DNA of 64,000 bases from Pseudomonas californiensis (lineage in GTDB: Bacteria > Pseudomonadota > Gammaproteobacteria > Pseudomonadales > Pseudomonadaceae), in assembly GCF_021147775.1 (NCBI RefSeq), contig NZ_JAGTPK010000008.1, forward strand, positions 62,001-126,000, read 5' to 3'. A program made the position numbers and the translations under genes. The notes beneath the pieces were generated by a model. That model made no database searches, was not told the DNA's origin, and saw only the letters and a list, made by a program, of their open reading frames with translations. Shown here in pieces: positions 7,929 through 17,427 of this stretch (the first letter of the stretch is position 1; every line of letters begins with the position of its first letter).

Positions 7929-8813
7929 CTATCGGTAGCTCAACAACAAGCGCTTGCAGCGCCGCCAGGTGGTCCGGTTCACATATTTGAAGGGGATGGA
8001 GCACAGCAGGCTCCAGGCATATCGCTTGTCCGAGACGGCCGCATACTTGAGCGCCTTGTTGACGATCTGGGTACGGCCCGCCTGATAGTCTGGATGGTCG
8101 CGGTACGGTTCGATGCTTTTGAGGTCCGCATCGAACAGCACTTTGTACTTGCGCGAGAGGTTGTTCGGATGTCGACGGTACCGAGTCACGATCACCGGCA
8201 GCACATGAATGTGGTAGCCCTTGCGCGCAATCCTCAGCGTCATCTGAAAATCCTGCACCTTGATCTCCGGGTCATACCCACCCGCATCCTTGATCGCCTG
8301 CATTCGATAAAGCGCAACCGGCGCCCCCACGACGACCGCCCCGCGCAGAATATCGTCAAATTGCAGCCGTTCGATCTCAGTGCGCGACTGGCTTTTTACG
8401 TTATTGCCATCGCAATCCATGTACTGGATCAGTGCGCCCACGCAGCCGACCTGCGGATGCTCATCCAGATACTCGGCACGAATGCGCACCGAGGACGCCA
8501 GCATGATGTCATCCAGGTCGGGCGTTGAAACGTACACGCCCCTGGCGTATTTGAGCCCATGGTTCAGCGCCGCACTGACGCCCTGATTGGGTTGGGTATA
8601 AAGCTGAAACGTGTATCGCTGTTGCAGGTCTTCAAGCATCGCAATGCTGTTGTCGCTTGAACCGTCATCAACAATGATGACCTCGAAATTATCGTAGTCC
8701 TGGGCAAAAATGCTTTCAATAGCCGCCTTGAGAAAGCGCTCCGCGTTATAGCAGGGCGCGATGATCGACACGAGAGGCTTTGGCGCAGAGCACTGTGTTT
8801 CTGAGGGTGTCAT
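7929..8813 (-). CDS. Family 2 glycosyltransferase
   Basis: A 294-residue GT-A fold enzyme. The N-terminal nucleotide-sugar domain carries VSIIAPCYNAERFLKAAIES and FEVIIVDDGSSDNS, followed by the TPDLDD motif in the DXD position. The acceptor region follows, and there are no membrane helices. It transfers a sugar from an NDP donor to an unidentified acceptor, probably a lipid-linked or surface glycan. The acetyltransferase gene follows closely. No other polysaccharide genes surround the pair, so it is a small satellite locus. Confidence 0.88.
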   Translation of the reverse strand: MTPSETQCSAPKPLVSIIAPCYNAERFLKAAIESIFAQDYDNFEVIIVDDGSSDNSIAMLEDLQQRYTFQLYTQPNQGVSAALNHGLKYARGVYVSTPDLDDIMLASSVRIRAEYLDEHPQVGCVGALIQYMDCDGNNVKSQSRTEIERLQFDDILRGAVVVGAPVALYRMQAIKDAGGYDPEIKVQDFQMTLRIARKGYHIHVLPVIVTRYRRHPNNLSRKYKVLFDADLKSIEPYRDHPDYQAGRTQIVNKALKYAAVSDKRYAWSLLCSIPFKYVNRTTWRRCKRLLLSYR

Positions 8814-9076
8814 TGGAGTACAGCCTTGTATGAGTTGCAGTTTTAAGGCTCAGGGCACCGGATGTAGCGTAACGGATCACCTACAAACGCGTACATGATG
8901 CGACAACCAACCGCGTTTTTCCACGCCAGCCCCTGAACAGCTAACAGATTGGCACCCCGTTCATCAGAACACGAGGCCATGACCGTTGTTCTGTCATGCC
9001 TTTCGTGCATTCAGGAACCGTCTTACATCGTCAGTCCGACAAGCGTCTCTATTTCGCTATTGATAAAACGCAGGCG
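8814..9076. other. Intergenic region upstream of the glycosyltransferase
   Basis: With the adjoining terminator this forms a 311-bp gene-free stretch. It must hold the promoter for the glycosyltransferase/acetyltransferase pair (leftward). I see no clear -35/-10 pair, operator or small gene in it. Confidence 0.5.
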
Positions 9077-9111
9077 AAAAAAAACCCCATCCTTTCGGCA
9101 TGGGGTTTTTC
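9077..9111 (-). terminator. Rho-independent terminator of the cyo operon
   Basis: Read on the minus strand, a stem of AAAACCCCAT with its complement and a 9-base loop is followed by a run of eight T. It lies just beyond the cyoE stop codon. Confidence 0.85.
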
Positions 9112-9124
9112 AAACAGTGACCAG

Positions 9125-10012
9125 TCAGAACGCGTAGGTGACCAGCAGCTCTTTCGTTACCTGAAAGTCCACCGACATCATCACGCTCAACGCAGTGATG
9201 GTGAGGATGGAAAACACGAACAACTTACGAGCCCAGACAGTATCGTCTGCCGCCTTGTAGCCTTTCCAGGCCATATACAACCAATACATCCCCATACCTG
9301 CTGCAACTGCCAGATAGTTGAGGCCGGCATAACCGCCAACAGTCAACATCAGGGTAGCGACAAGAAACGCCAGGATGTAGAGCAGGATATGGCGTTTGGT
9401 GACCAGAATGCCGCGCTTGACCGGCAGAACCGGGATCTTCGCGGCACGATAGTCATTGAAGCGGAAAATAGCGATCGCGTACGAATGCGGCATTTGCCAC
9501 AGGCTGAACATCACCAGTAGCGTCAGCGCCGCAAAGTCAAAGCTGTTGCTCACCGCGCAGTAACCGATCACCGGAGGCATTGCTCCGGAAAGGCTACCGA
9601 CCAACGTGCCGTGAACGGATTTACGTTTGAGGTACAGGCTGTAGAAGCCAACATAAATCACAAACCCGATCACTGCGAACAGTGCAGCCAGCGGATTGGC
9701 CTTGGTATACAGCAGGCCAACGCCTGCGATACCGAGCACGGTTGCGTAGAGCAGAGCCAGTTTCAACGAAACCAGACCCTGCACCAGAACCCTGTTACGG
9801 GTTCGTTCCATACGCTGATCAATATCACGATCAATGCAGTTGTTGAACACGCAACCGGACGCAACGACCAGAGAAGTACCGATCACCGCAGCAAGAAACA
9901 CGCTGAAATCGATATTTCCCTTGGAAGCCAGAAAAAAGCCACCTGCCACCGAAAGCACGTTACCGAAAATGATCCCCGGCTTGGTGATTTGGATAAAGTG
10001 CTTCAGTGACAT
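9125..10012 (-). CDS. cyoE: Protoheme IX farnesyltransferase (heme O synthase)
   Basis: Transfers a farnesyl group to protoheme IX to make heme O, the cofactor of the bo3 oxidase encoded upstream. The 295-residue length matches the family. It has about nine membrane helices and the UbiA-type Asp-rich motif [17 protein letters not shown] near residue 60-80. It is the last gene of cyoABCDE, 10 bp after cyoD, and is followed by a terminator. Confidence 0.95.
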   Translation of the reverse strand: MSLKHFIQITKPGIIFGNVLSVAGGFFLASKGNIDFSVFLAAVIGTSLVVASGCVFNNCIDRDIDQRMERTRNRVLVQGLVSLKLALLYATVLGIAGVGLLYTKANPLAALFAVIGFVIYVGFYSLYLKRKSVHGTLVGSLSGAMPPVIGYCAVSNSFDFAALTLLVMFSLWQMPHSYAIAIFRFNDYRAAKIPVLPVKRGILVTKRHILLYILAFLVATLMLTVGGYAGLNYLAVAAGMGMYWLYMAWKGYKAADDTVWARKLFVFSILTITALSVMMSVDFQVTKELLVTYAF

Positions 10013-10022
10013 CTGGTATTCC

Positions 10023-10355
10023 TCAATGCGCCATCATTTCGCGGTGGATACTGAAAATGATCCACAGCGACAGGCCGACCAGCAGAACGATGACCATCGT
10101 GGTAAAGGCGAAGGCCATCACGTTGTTGCGCTGTACGCTCGTGAAGTCCAGGTGCAGGAAGTAATGCAAGTGCACCAGGATCTGGATGATCGCGAACGCC
10201 AGGATGATCGCGATAGTCATGTCCTTCGGCAGCGAGGGAGACATCACCAGAGCAAACGGTATAGCGGTCAGGATGATCGACAATACGAAGCCAATGACAT
10301 ACGACTTCACCGAGCCGTGACTATTGTCTTCAGCGGAGTGATGCGAATTTGACAT
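10023..10355 (-). CDS. cyoD: Cytochrome bo3 ubiquinol oxidase subunit IV
   Basis: A 110-residue accessory subunit with three predicted membrane helices, including the motif [10 protein letters not shown] in the second. The short N-terminus is polar and histidine-rich. Its start overlaps the cyoC stop region, indicating translational coupling. In the E. coli enzyme this subunit helps assemble the CuB centre. Length agrees with the family (about 109). Confidence 0.95.
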   Translation of the reverse strand: MSNSHHSAEDNSHGSVKSYVIGFVLSIILTAIPFALVMSPSLPKDMTIAIILAFAIIQILVHLHYFLHLDFTSVQRNNVMAFAFTTMVIVLLVGLSLWIIFSIHREMMAH

Positions 10356-10984
10356 TACAAAGCCCCCATCAGATAGACAACGGTGAACACGCCGATCCAG
10401 ACCACGTCCAGGAAGTGCCAGAACAGGCTCAGGCAGCTCAGGCGAGTCTTGTTGGTATTGGTCAGACCCTTTTTCTGGACCTGATACATCATGATGCTCA
10501 TCCAGATCAGACCACTGGTCACGTGCAGACCGTGCAGGCCCACCAATGAGAAGAACGCCGACAGGAAGCCGCTACGGCTTGGGCCGTAACCTTCGTGGAT
10601 CAGGTGATGGAACTCATAGACTTCCATGCCGATAAACGCGACACCGCACAGGAAAGTCAGGAAGAGCCAGCCCAATACCTGGCTCTTCTTGCCCTTGTAC
10701 AGCGCCAGCATGGCGAAGCCGTAGGTGATACTACTGACCAACAGGAACGCGGTTTCCACAGCCACGAATGGCAGCAGGAAAATGTCCTGGCCCGACGGGC
10801 CGCCCGCGACACTGTTGACCATCACGGCGTACACCGCGAAGAACGAGGCGAACAACACGCAGTCGGTCATCAGGTACAGCCAGAAGCCGTAAACCGTCAT
10901 GCCACCGCTGTCGTGGTGATCGTCATGCCCATGATCATCATGATGGTGATCGTGGGCTCCTGGATTGATTGCAATGTTTGACAT
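10355..10984 (-). CDS. cyoC: Cytochrome bo3 ubiquinol oxidase subunit III
   Basis: A 209-residue membrane subunit with five helices ([18 protein letters not shown] is the first). Its histidine-rich N-terminal tail ([17 protein letters not shown]) is longer than that of the E. coli protein and could bind metal. It ends with the subunit III signature [19 protein letters not shown]. It lies between cyoB (2-bp gap) and cyoD. Confidence 0.95.
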   Translation of the reverse strand: MSNIAINPGAHDHHHDDHGHDDHHDSGGMTVYGFWLYLMTDCVLFASFFAVYAVMVNSVAGGPSGQDIFLLPFVAVETAFLLVSSITYGFAMLALYKGKKSQVLGWLFLTFLCGVAFIGMEVYEFHHLIHEGYGPSRSGFLSAFFSLVGLHGLHVTSGLIWMSIMMYQVQKKGLTNTNKTRLSCLSLFWHFLDVVWIGVFTVVYLMGAL

Positions 10985-10986
10985 GT

Positions 10987-12999
10987 TTAAACCTGTTCCA
11001 GCGAGGACTTGACAGGAGTGTATGCACCGTTGGCCGCCAGGACCTTGTGATGCTCACCTTCAATACGCGCTACTTCTTCTGCCGGCACCATGTAACCCTG
11101 GTCGTCACGTGCAGCGTGAGCAACGAAGACTGCAATGGTCGCGACCAGACTTGCGCCAACCAGCCACCAGATGTGCCAGATGAATGCGAAGCCGAATACG
11201 GTCAACAACATGCCCATGTACAAGCCGGTCGGCGTGTTGTTCGGCATGTGGATCGCCGTGTAACGAGCCGGCACCTGATAAGCAGTACCTGCGCGCTTGG
11301 CGTCCGTGAACGGATCGATGTCGTCTGCCTTCGGCAGCTCGGCAAAGTTGTAGAACGGCGGCGGCGACGAGGTCGACCATTCCAGCGTGTGGCCATTCCA
11401 TGGGTCGCCAGTCAGATCGAGGTTCTGATTGCGGTCACGGATACTGACGAACAGCTGGATCAGTTGCGAAGCGATACCACAGGCGATCAGTACGGCACCG
11501 AACAGCGCGACGTCCAGGTAGATGTTCCACTCCGGCATGTCGGTCGCGTTCAAACGACGGGTCATGCCCAGGAAGCCCAGCGCGTACAACGGCATGAATG
11601 CGACGAAGAAGCCGACGATCCAGAACCAGAACGCTGCCTTGCCCCACGCTTCGTTCAGTTTGAAACCGAACGCTTTCGGGAACCAGAACGCGAAGCCAGC
11701 GATATAACCGAACACCGCACCGCCGATGATGACGTTGTGGAAGTGAGCGATCACAAACAGGCTGTTGTGCAGTACGAAGTCAGCACCCGGGATGGCCAAC
11801 AGAACGCCGGTCATGCCGCCGATCGAGAAGGTCACCATGAAGCCCAGGGTCCAGAGCACTGGCGCGGTGAAGCGCAGACGACCCTGGTAGATGGTAAACA
11901 GCCAGTTGAACAGCTTCACACCCGTCGGGATCGCGATGAGCATCGTCGCAAGGCCAAAGAAGGCGTTTACGTTCGCGCCCGCCCCCATGGTGAAGAAGTG
12001 GTGCAGCCAGACCATGAAGCCGAGGACGCAGATCGCACCGGAGGCGAAGATCATTGACTTGTGGCCGAACAGACGCTTGCCCGAGAACGTGGAGATGACT
12101 TCCGAGAACACGCCGAATGCCGGCAGGATCAGGATGTACACCTCAGGGTGACCCCACGCCCAGAACAGGTTCACGTACATCATGGGGTTACCGCCCATTT
12201 CGTTCGTGAAGATGTGGAAGTCCAGATAGCGGTCAAGCGTCAGGAACGCCAGGGTAGCGGTCAGGATCGGGAACGAAGCCACGATCAGGATGTTTGCCCA
12301 GGTGCAGGTCCAGGTGAAGATCGGCATGTCCAGCAGTTTCATGCCGGGGGTACGCATTTTCAGCACGGTCACGAGGAAGTTGACCCCCGTCAATGTCGTA
12401 CCTAACCCGGATAACTGCAGTGCCCAGATGTAGTAATCGACACCCACGCCAGGACTGTATTGCAAGCCGGAAAGAGGCGGGTACGCGACCCAGCCAGTCT
12501 TGGCAAACTCACCAACACCCAGAGACAGGTTGATCAACAGCATACCGGCGACCAGCAACCAGAAACTCAGAGAGTTCAGGAACGGGAACGCAACGTCGCG
12601 AGCACCGATCTGCAGAGGCAGAACAATGTTCATCAGACCGGTAAAGAACGGCATCGCCATGAAGATGATCATGATCACACCGTGAGCGGTGAAGATCTGG
12701 TCATAGTGTTCAGGCGGCAGGAACCCTTCGGATCCGTTCTGGGCCATTGCCAGCTGAGTACGCATCATGATTGCGTCGGCAAAACCGCGCAGCAGCATGA
12801 CCATGGCAACGATGATGTACATCACACCGATTTTTTTGTGGTCGACGGAAGTCAGCCATTCAGACCACAAGTAGGTCCACTTGCGGAAATAGGTGATCAA
12901 CCCGACTACAGCGAGACCGCCAAGCGCGATCATGGCAAGCGTCACCATGACTATCGGCTCGTGGAACGGCACCGCTTCCAGACTTAATTTGCCAAACAT
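10987..12999 (-). CDS. cyoB: Cytochrome bo3 ubiquinol oxidase subunit I
   Basis: Catalytic heme-copper subunit of the proton-pumping quinol oxidase. At 670 residues with about 15 membrane helices it matches the family. Visible motifs are [15 protein letters not shown] near the low-spin heme ligand; [17 protein letters not shown], which carries the CuB histidine and cross-linked tyrosine; the following HHFFTMG pair of CuB histidines; and [17 protein letters not shown] with both remaining heme ligands. It is the second gene of the operon, 3 bp after cyoA. Confidence 0.97.
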   Translation of the reverse strand: MFGKLSLEAVPFHEPIVMVTLAMIALGGLAVVGLITYFRKWTYLWSEWLTSVDHKKIGVMYIIVAMVMLLRGFADAIMMRTQLAMAQNGSEGFLPPEHYDQIFTAHGVIMIIFMAMPFFTGLMNIVLPLQIGARDVAFPFLNSLSFWLLVAGMLLINLSLGVGEFAKTGWVAYPPLSGLQYSPGVGVDYYIWALQLSGLGTTLTGVNFLVTVLKMRTPGMKLLDMPIFTWTCTWANILIVASFPILTATLAFLTLDRYLDFHIFTNEMGGNPMMYVNLFWAWGHPEVYILILPAFGVFSEVISTFSGKRLFGHKSMIFASGAICVLGFMVWLHHFFTMGAGANVNAFFGLATMLIAIPTGVKLFNWLFTIYQGRLRFTAPVLWTLGFMVTFSIGGMTGVLLAIPGADFVLHNSLFVIAHFHNVIIGGAVFGYIAGFAFWFPKAFGFKLNEAWGKAAFWFWIVGFFVAFMPLYALGFLGMTRRLNATDMPEWNIYLDVALFGAVLIACGIASQLIQLFVSIRDRNQNLDLTGDPWNGHTLEWSTSSPPPFYNFAELPKADDIDPFTDAKRAGTAYQVPARYTAIHMPNNTPTGLYMGMLLTVFGFAFIWHIWWLVGASLVATIAVFVAHAARDDQGYMVPAEEVARIEGEHHKVLAANGAYTPVKSSLEQV

Positions 13000-13002
13000 C
13001 GT

Positions 13003-13944
13003 TTACTCCTCTGCCCCAGCAGCTGAATTTTTGCCCTTTCCGGTCCCAGCGTCACCAGCGACTTCTTTCTCACCAGCAACAACCTTCTTGCCTGGGTTCA
13101 TACCTTCATACTTGTCGATGATGATCTGGAACAGGTTCGGAGTAACCGTGGAAAACAGTTCTACGGGGTTGCGCTCGCTGGGCTTGAGCAGTTCAGCGTA
13201 TTCCGCCGTGCCAAGCTTTTTAGGTGAGTTCTTGACTTCGGTGACCCAGGCGTCGAAATCAGCCTGACTCGTGGCGATAGCCTTGAATTTCATGCCGGTG
13301 AAACCCGCGCCGCTGTAGTTGGCCGAGATACCGTTGAATTCGTGATTTTCGTTGGCGATCAGGTGCAACTTGGTGTGCATGCCCGCCATCGCGTAAATCT
13401 GGCCACCCAGACCCGGGATGAAGAACGAGTTCATCACGCTGTCGGAGGTCACCTGGAAATTGATCGGCGTGTTGGCCGGGAAGACGATCTTGTTGACCGT
13501 GGCAATGCCCTGCTTCGGATAGATGAAGATCCACTTCCAGTCGACAGAAACTGCCTGAATGGTAACCGGTTCGACACTGGATTCCAGCGGACGGTACGGA
13601 TCAAGCGAATGTGTCGACACGTACGTGTAGTAGCCAAGGAAGACCAGCAGGAGCATTGGAACGCCCCACACCGCGATCTCGATCTTGGTGGAGTGCGACC
13701 AGTCCGGCGTGTATTTGGCCGCTTTATTTGTTGCGCGATATTTCCAGGCGAAAATCAGGGTCAAGAGAATGACCGGGATCACGACGATCAGCATCAGCAG
13801 TGTAGCGATAATGATCAGGTTACGCTGCTCGATACCCACCTGCCCTTTCGGATCGAGCAGAGGTACGCCTTCGCATCCACTGAGCAAAAGCATACAGAAA
13901 AGGGCCAAGAAGCCAAAAAACCTGGGGTACCTTTTTTCACTCAT
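13003..13944 (-). CDS. cyoA: Cytochrome bo3 ubiquinol oxidase subunit II (lipoprotein)
   Basis: A 313-residue subunit with a lipobox (LLLSGC), two membrane helices (about 45-65 and 90-110) and a periplasmic cupredoxin-fold domain. As expected for a quinol oxidase, the CuA ligand cluster of cytochrome c oxidases is absent. The ATG at 13944 is preferred to one 20 codons upstream because AGAGG precedes it at good spacing and the lipoprotein signal follows directly. The C-terminal tail is rich in Lys, Gly and Ala and is low-complexity. First gene of cyoABCDE. Confidence 0.95.
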   Translation of the reverse strand: MSEKRYPRFFGFLALFCMLLLSGCEGVPLLDPKGQVGIEQRNLIIIATLLMLIVVIPVILLTLIFAWKYRATNKAAKYTPDWSHSTKIEIAVWGVPMLLLVFLGYYTYVSTHSLDPYRPLESSVEPVTIQAVSVDWKWIFIYPKQGIATVNKIVFPANTPINFQVTSDSVMNSFFIPGLGGQIYAMAGMHTKLHLIANENHEFNGISANYSGAGFTGMKFKAIATSQADFDAWVTEVKNSPKKLGTAEYAELLKPSERNPVELFSTVTPNLFQIIIDKYEGMNPGKKVVAGEKEVAGDAGTGKGKNSAAGAEE

Positions 13945-14357
13945 TTCACGACCTCTAAAAGCAGCTTGCGCGGTGCAGTTGGGTTTCGACCGCCAACACT
14001 TCACCCTGCCAGTGCCGGCAATTTTTTTGAATTGAACAAGGGCCTGCCAGCACGCAACTGCGCATCGACAAATCCGGTTTTAGCTATGGATTCTTATTTT
14101 TGAGCTGCTGGAAACTGCCCGATGTACCGGACAGACGCCTTCAGCGCGGCCATTGTGCGTCCTCAGAGACCAGCATTGCGCTGCCTGTTCAGAGAACACA
14201 GGGGACGCTCCAGGCCTCAAAATTCTGATCGTCAGGACAAGCCAGACGACAAGTGCTGGGGATTGTAGATACGTAAATTTTTAATGACTATGCCTAATTT
14301 TGCAACAGTTATTATCAGAATCTGTAACAGTCGCCTCGTTTTACCACCCTTTGGATC
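13945..14357. other. Long leader/promoter region of the cyo operon
   Basis: A gene-free stretch between cyoA and dsbB. It is A/T-rich between about 14260 and 14340, consistent with a promoter region, and contains one plausible leftward promoter (listed separately). The segment 13960-14260 would be a long untranslated leader. No small open frame with a convincing ribosome binding site was found. Confidence 0.5.
14277..14305 (-). promoter_or_regulatory. Possible cyoA promoter
   Basis: On the minus strand TTGCAA and AAAAAT are separated by 17 bp, each matching the sigma-70 consensus at 4 of 6 positions. It lies in the A/T-rich part of the region upstream of cyoA. Weak match, so position is only a suggestion. 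Confidence 0.3.
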
Positions 14358-14388
14358 AAAAAAAGCCCCGCGAGAGCGAGGCTTTTCG
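14358..14388 (-). terminator. Rho-independent terminator of dsbB
   Basis: On the minus strand an AAAAGCC/GGCTTTT stem with an inner CGC/GCG extension and GA-rich loop is followed by a T-run. It lies about 20 bp beyond the dsbB stop codon. Confidence 0.8.
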
Positions 14389-14405
14389 GATTAAAGCCCT
14401 TGTAT

Positions 14406-14915
14406 TCAGTAAGGTTTACGGCGATTACGAATAATGCATACCGGGACCAGCACTGCCGTGAGGACAAATGCTACCAGAGCCCACTGAGCCAGCGACAAAC
14501 CCAGGACCGGCGGGTACGGCGTTGTGCAAAAACCGCTGACCTGGAACCCGACCGGAAACAGATCAGCCAACGGCAGACCATCGACGATGGGTTGCAGTAT
14601 ATCGATACCGCAGCTCTCAGAAGGGTGAGCGAGAATCCAGGCATGACGACCTGCAGCCACGATGCCACCCAACGCACTGAGAGTCACCAGCATCTCGCAT
14701 ACCGTTACGCTTGTGCGCCCAGGCATGGCCGCGCCGGCGAATGCGAAGATGGCGATGAACAGCAACGCGTAACGCTGCAGGATGCACAAGGGGCAAGGCG
14801 CCTCGCCCAGAACGATCTGCATGTACAAGGCGCCACCGATCAGAGACAGGCAGATGATTCCCAGCAAAACCAGAAAGCGCTTTTCGCGGCGGAGGTACAA
14901 CAGGTTGTCGCTCAT
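14406..14915 (-). CDS. dsbB: Disulfide bond formation protein B
   Basis: Inner-membrane quinone reductase that reoxidises DsbA. The 169-residue protein has four membrane helices. Its first periplasmic loop carries the CPLC redox pair (GEAPCPLCILQRYALL), and the second loop has two further cysteines (SESCGI and, about 30 residues on, SGFCTTP), giving the standard four-cysteine set. Length fits the family. It is a single-gene unit with its own terminator. Pseudomonads often have two DsbB paralogues; I cannot tell which one this is. Confidence 0.93.
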   Translation of the reverse strand: MSDNLLYLRREKRFLVLLGIICLSLIGGALYMQIVLGEAPCPLCILQRYALLFIAIFAFAGAAMPGRTSVTVCEMLVTLSALGGIVAAGRHAWILAHPSESCGIDILQPIVDGLPLADLFPVGFQVSGFCTTPYPPVLGLSLAQWALVAFVLTAVLVPVCIIRNRRKPY

Positions 14916-15129
14916 TCACATACCTTACTGAGGTGATTGGGTGATTAACGGATTCGCGCGCCATGCAAGCGGGTCAGGTTCGAATCGTACGCGATAATCA
15001 TCTGCTGTCCCGACCAACTCAAGCAATTGCCGACCATACGGACACATTTGCCCGCCGGGTGGTTGCTCAGAGGCTGGCGTGGCACACTGCGCGCGCCTCA
15101 CGGCACCTGCCTGGGAGCGAAATCACAAT

Positions 15130-15147
15130 CCTTCTATATATAGAAGG
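15130..15147. repeat. Perfect 18-bp palindrome, copy 1
   Basis: CCTTCTATATATAGAAGG equals its own reverse complement. A near copy lies with its centre 38 bp to the right. Confidence 0.8.
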
Positions 15148-15168
15148 CTGCGTCAATTTGCCGCACCT

Positions 15169-15185
15169 CCTCTATATATAGAAGG
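15169..15185. repeat. Near-palindrome, copy 2
   Basis: CCTCTATATATAGAAGG shares the core TCTATATATAGAAGG with copy 1. The pair could be a two-site operator for a dimeric regulator or a small dispersed element; neither is proven. Confidence 0.75.
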
Positions 15186-15441
15186 CGCGGTATTTTGTCG
15201 CAGGCAAGCCTTGGTTTTACGGATGACCTGCACAGACACTGCCCGGACGCGAAATACCGTGCCCCGAGCACCAGCCTGTCCGCTGGCATTGGGTTTGACG
15301 CCCCGTAAATCAAAATGCCACTATCAACTTCTGACGTACGGGCCAAGCGCCGAAGGTTCGCGCTCATCGCAAACCCACACTCGGGAGGGCATCCGGACGC
15401 CTGACGACGAGCCTGAAGACCCGCTATCCTTTTAAAAATCC

Positions 15442-15468
15442 TAAAGCCAGATCGTCGAGGGTCGATAA
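15442..15468 (+). promoter_or_regulatory. FliA (sigma-28)-type promoter for cheV
   Basis: TAAA, 15 bp, then GTCGATAA. This matches the flagellar sigma factor pattern (TAAA-N15-GCCGATAA) at all but one position. It lies 62 bp upstream of the cheV start codon, so motility-linked transcription is expected. Confidence 0.7.
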
Positions 15469-15530
15469 CCTGTCATAGAAAGTTGTTTGTCGCCTGCTGG
15501 CGACGAAGCACCTACAGCCAGAAGGTTCAT

Positions 15531-16427
15531 ATGTCCAAGAACGTCCGAGCAGATTCACTCTCGCTGCTCCTCTTCACGTTGCGCAGCGGCAAGCTGATGG
15601 CGATCAACCTGCTCAAGGTCAGTGAAATCATCCCCTGCCCGCCTCTTACCCATTTGCCAGAATCACATCCGCACGTCAAAGGCATCGCAACCCTGCGGGG
15701 CTCGTCGCTGTCGGTGATAGACCTCAGCCGCGCCATTGGTGAGCGTCCACTGGCCGACCCCGATGGTGGTTGCCTGATCGTGACCGATGTCAGCCGTTCC
15801 AAACAGGGTTTGCATGTGCAGGCGGTCAGCAAGATCGTTCATTGCCTGACCACTGATATCCGCCCTCCTCCCTATGGCTCGAGCAGCAAATCGTTCATCA
15901 CCGGTGTTACCCAGGTGGATGGGGTGCTGGTGCAAGTTCTGGATATCGAGAAAGTGATTCACGGCATCGCCCCGGCCCAGATCGTCGTGCAATCGGCAGA
16001 ACTGGCCAAGGAAGACGCCGAAGTATTGGCCAAAGCGCGGATTCTGGTGGTGGACGACAGCCAGGTCGCTCTGCAGCAATCCATCATCACGTTGCGCAAT
16101 CTGGGCATCAGTTGCCATACCGCTCGCAGCGCGAAAGAAGCCATCGATGTATTGCTGGAACTGCAGGGCACCGCAGCCCAGATCAACGTGGTGGTTTCCG
16201 ATATCGAAATGTCGGAGATGGACGGTTACGCTCTGACCCGCACGCTGCGTGATACGCCTGACTTCTACGATCTGTACATCCTGCTGCACACCTCGCTCGA
16301 CAGCGCGATGAACAGTGAGAAAGCTCAGATCGCAGGCGCCAATGCGGTACTGACCAAGTTTTCGTCCCCCGAGCTGACCAAGTGTCTGATCGAGGCGGCG
16401 CGGACGGTTGTGGCGCAAGGTATCTGA
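15531..16427 (+). CDS. cheV: Chemotaxis coupling protein CheV
   Basis: A 298-residue protein linking chemoreceptors to CheA. The N-terminal CheW-like domain (about 10-150) includes LRSGKLMAINLLKVSEII and GIATLRGSSLSVIDLSRAIG. A receiver domain follows (about 172-295) with VDDS, the phosphoacceptor aspartate in VVSDIEMSEMDGY and a lysine in the NAVLTKF segment. The ATG at 15531 is preferred to one 16 codons upstream because AGAAGG precedes it and the CheW domain starts at once. No other chemotaxis gene is adjacent. Confidence 0.93.
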   Translation: MSKNVRADSLSLLLFTLRSGKLMAINLLKVSEIIPCPPLTHLPESHPHVKGIATLRGSSLSVIDLSRAIGERPLADPDGGCLIVTDVSRSKQGLHVQAVSKIVHCLTTDIRPPPYGSSSKSFITGVTQVDGVLVQVLDIEKVIHGIAPAQIVVQSAELAKEDAEVLAKARILVVDDSQVALQQSIITLRNLGISCHTARSAKEAIDVLLELQGTAAQINVVVSDIEMSEMDGYALTRTLRDTPDFYDLYILLHTSLDSAMNSEKAQIAGANAVLTKFSSPELTKCLIEAARTVVAQGI

Positions 16428-16489
16428 TCCTGCAAAAGCAGGGTGATCGCCCCGCGTCTGGAGATGCGTCGCCCGACCACTACTGGCTC

Positions 16490-16951
16490 ATGCGACGCGA
16501 CCTCACCGGGCCGCAGCCTGATGCACATTGGCCTGCGAATATCCGGCCCGCCGCGTTCAGTCGAGGCCACACGCTGTCAGCATATCGCTTGCTGGAGTCG
16601 GGTTATCGAGACGGTAGCGGCAGCCTGCCTGAGTACACCGTGTGGCTCGCGGCTTTCGATCACAATCCCGAGTTCGACCGCTCACTGTGTTTTCTGGCAT
16701 TGGCGGCCGACGTGCCGGTGGGTGTGATCACTTGCTGGACCAGCGCCTTCATCAGGGATCTGGTCGTTCATCCCGACTACAGGAACTGCGGCATTGGTGG
16801 AGCGCTGCTTAGGCATCTGTTCATCCATCTTCGCGAGCATGGTGAAGGCTTCGTGGATCTGAATGTGATGGAAAACAATCTCGGCGCGCGACGTCTGTAT
16901 GAAAAATCAGACATGTCCTACGTCAGGCGCTCAGCCGTTCTCCCGTCGTGA
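16490..16951 (+). CDS. GNAT-family N-acetyltransferase
   Basis: About 153 residues with the GNAT acetyl-CoA-binding fold. Motif A is visible as IRDLVVHPDYRNCGIGGALLRHL (V-H-P-x-Y-R-x-x-G-I-G-x-x-L), followed by VMENNLGARRLYEKSDM for motif B. The acceptor (protein N-terminus, amine or antibiotic) cannot be told from sequence. The start is uncertain: the frame is open back into the end of cheV, and the ATG at 16490 has no strong ribosome binding site. It follows cheV closely and may be cotranscribed. Confidence 0.8.
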   Translation: MRRDLTGPQPDAHWPANIRPAAFSRGHTLSAYRLLESGYRDGSGSLPEYTVWLAAFDHNPEFDRSLCFLALAADVPVGVITCWTSAFIRDLVVHPDYRNCGIGGALLRHLFIHLREHGEGFVDLNVMENNLGARRLYEKSDMSYVRRSAVLPS

Positions 16952-16991
16952 TCTGCCATAATCTCCGCCCGACACCTTCGCCGAGATCGTG

Positions 16992-17315
16992 ATGAAAGCA
17001 CCCATCTTGCTGCTGGCAGGCGCACTCGCCTTGTCCAGTCACGCCCGTGCCTCCAGCGAACAGGCCTGGAATGACCTGAACAAGGCCATGCTCGCCGATT
17101 GCCTGAAGGCCAGCCAGCTCAAGGGCACCGTCGCCATAGGCACCAGTGCCCTGTTCGACGACAAGGTCGGCTTCAGCGCCCAATTGATGCAAGGTCGCTA
17201 CCCGCAAAAACATATGAAAAACCGCGCAGGCACCGAGCTGTGTCTTTATGACCGAAAAAACCGCCAGGCCCATGTGACCGAATGGGACGGTATCGGCAAA
17301 GCCGCAACCCGGTAA
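16992..17315 (+). CDS. Small hypothetical periplasmic protein
   Basis: A 107-residue product with a clear Sec signal peptide (MKAPILLLAGALALSSHARA, cleavage after ARA). The mature domain of about 87 residues contains two cysteines (ADCLKAS and TELCLYD) that could form a disulfide. I do not recognise the family. A GTG directly precedes the ATG; the ATG is preferred. It sits between the acetyltransferase and a YkgJ-type gene, all on the same strand, without evidence of shared function. Confidence 0.7.
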   Translation: MKAPILLLAGALALSSHARASSEQAWNDLNKAMLADCLKASQLKGTVAIGTSALFDDKVGFSAQLMQGRYPQKHMKNRAGTELCLYDRKNRQAHVTEWDGIGKAATR

Positions 17316-17427
17316 GCTATCCCGCAGGAACGCTTACTGGCGCACTACTTGCTTTGCCTGTTTGATCCATCGGCAGACGACAGAATTCCTGCCACTGCCG
17401 ATACACGTCTGAACAGGCCAAGAATCA

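Larger units (their letters stand above)
14916..15530. other. 615-bp intergenic region between dsbB and cheV
   Basis: Gene-free by my reading. It holds two TATATATA-cored palindromes (15130-15147 and 15169-15185) and a FliA-type promoter next to cheV (15442-15468). Short open frames exist across the palindromes and downstream, but they lack convincing ribosome binding sites and recognisable products. Confidence 0.6.

Noticed and set aside
10969..12057. 362-codon open frame antisense to cyoB
   Set aside because: Low-complexity polar product, opposite a highly conserved oxidase subunit.
14306..14335. Fur-like sequence upstream of cyoA
   Set aside because: One hexamer matches GATAAT, but the neighbouring units are poor. 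Not strong enough to claim iron control of the oxidase.
15130..15185. CRISPR-like repeats
   Set aside because: Only two copies, not identical, with one 21-bp interval and no cas genes in the window.
15079..15435. Short open frames across the dsbB-cheV gap
   Set aside because: No ribosome binding sites, no recognisable products, and they run through the palindromes on both strands, which suggests chance.
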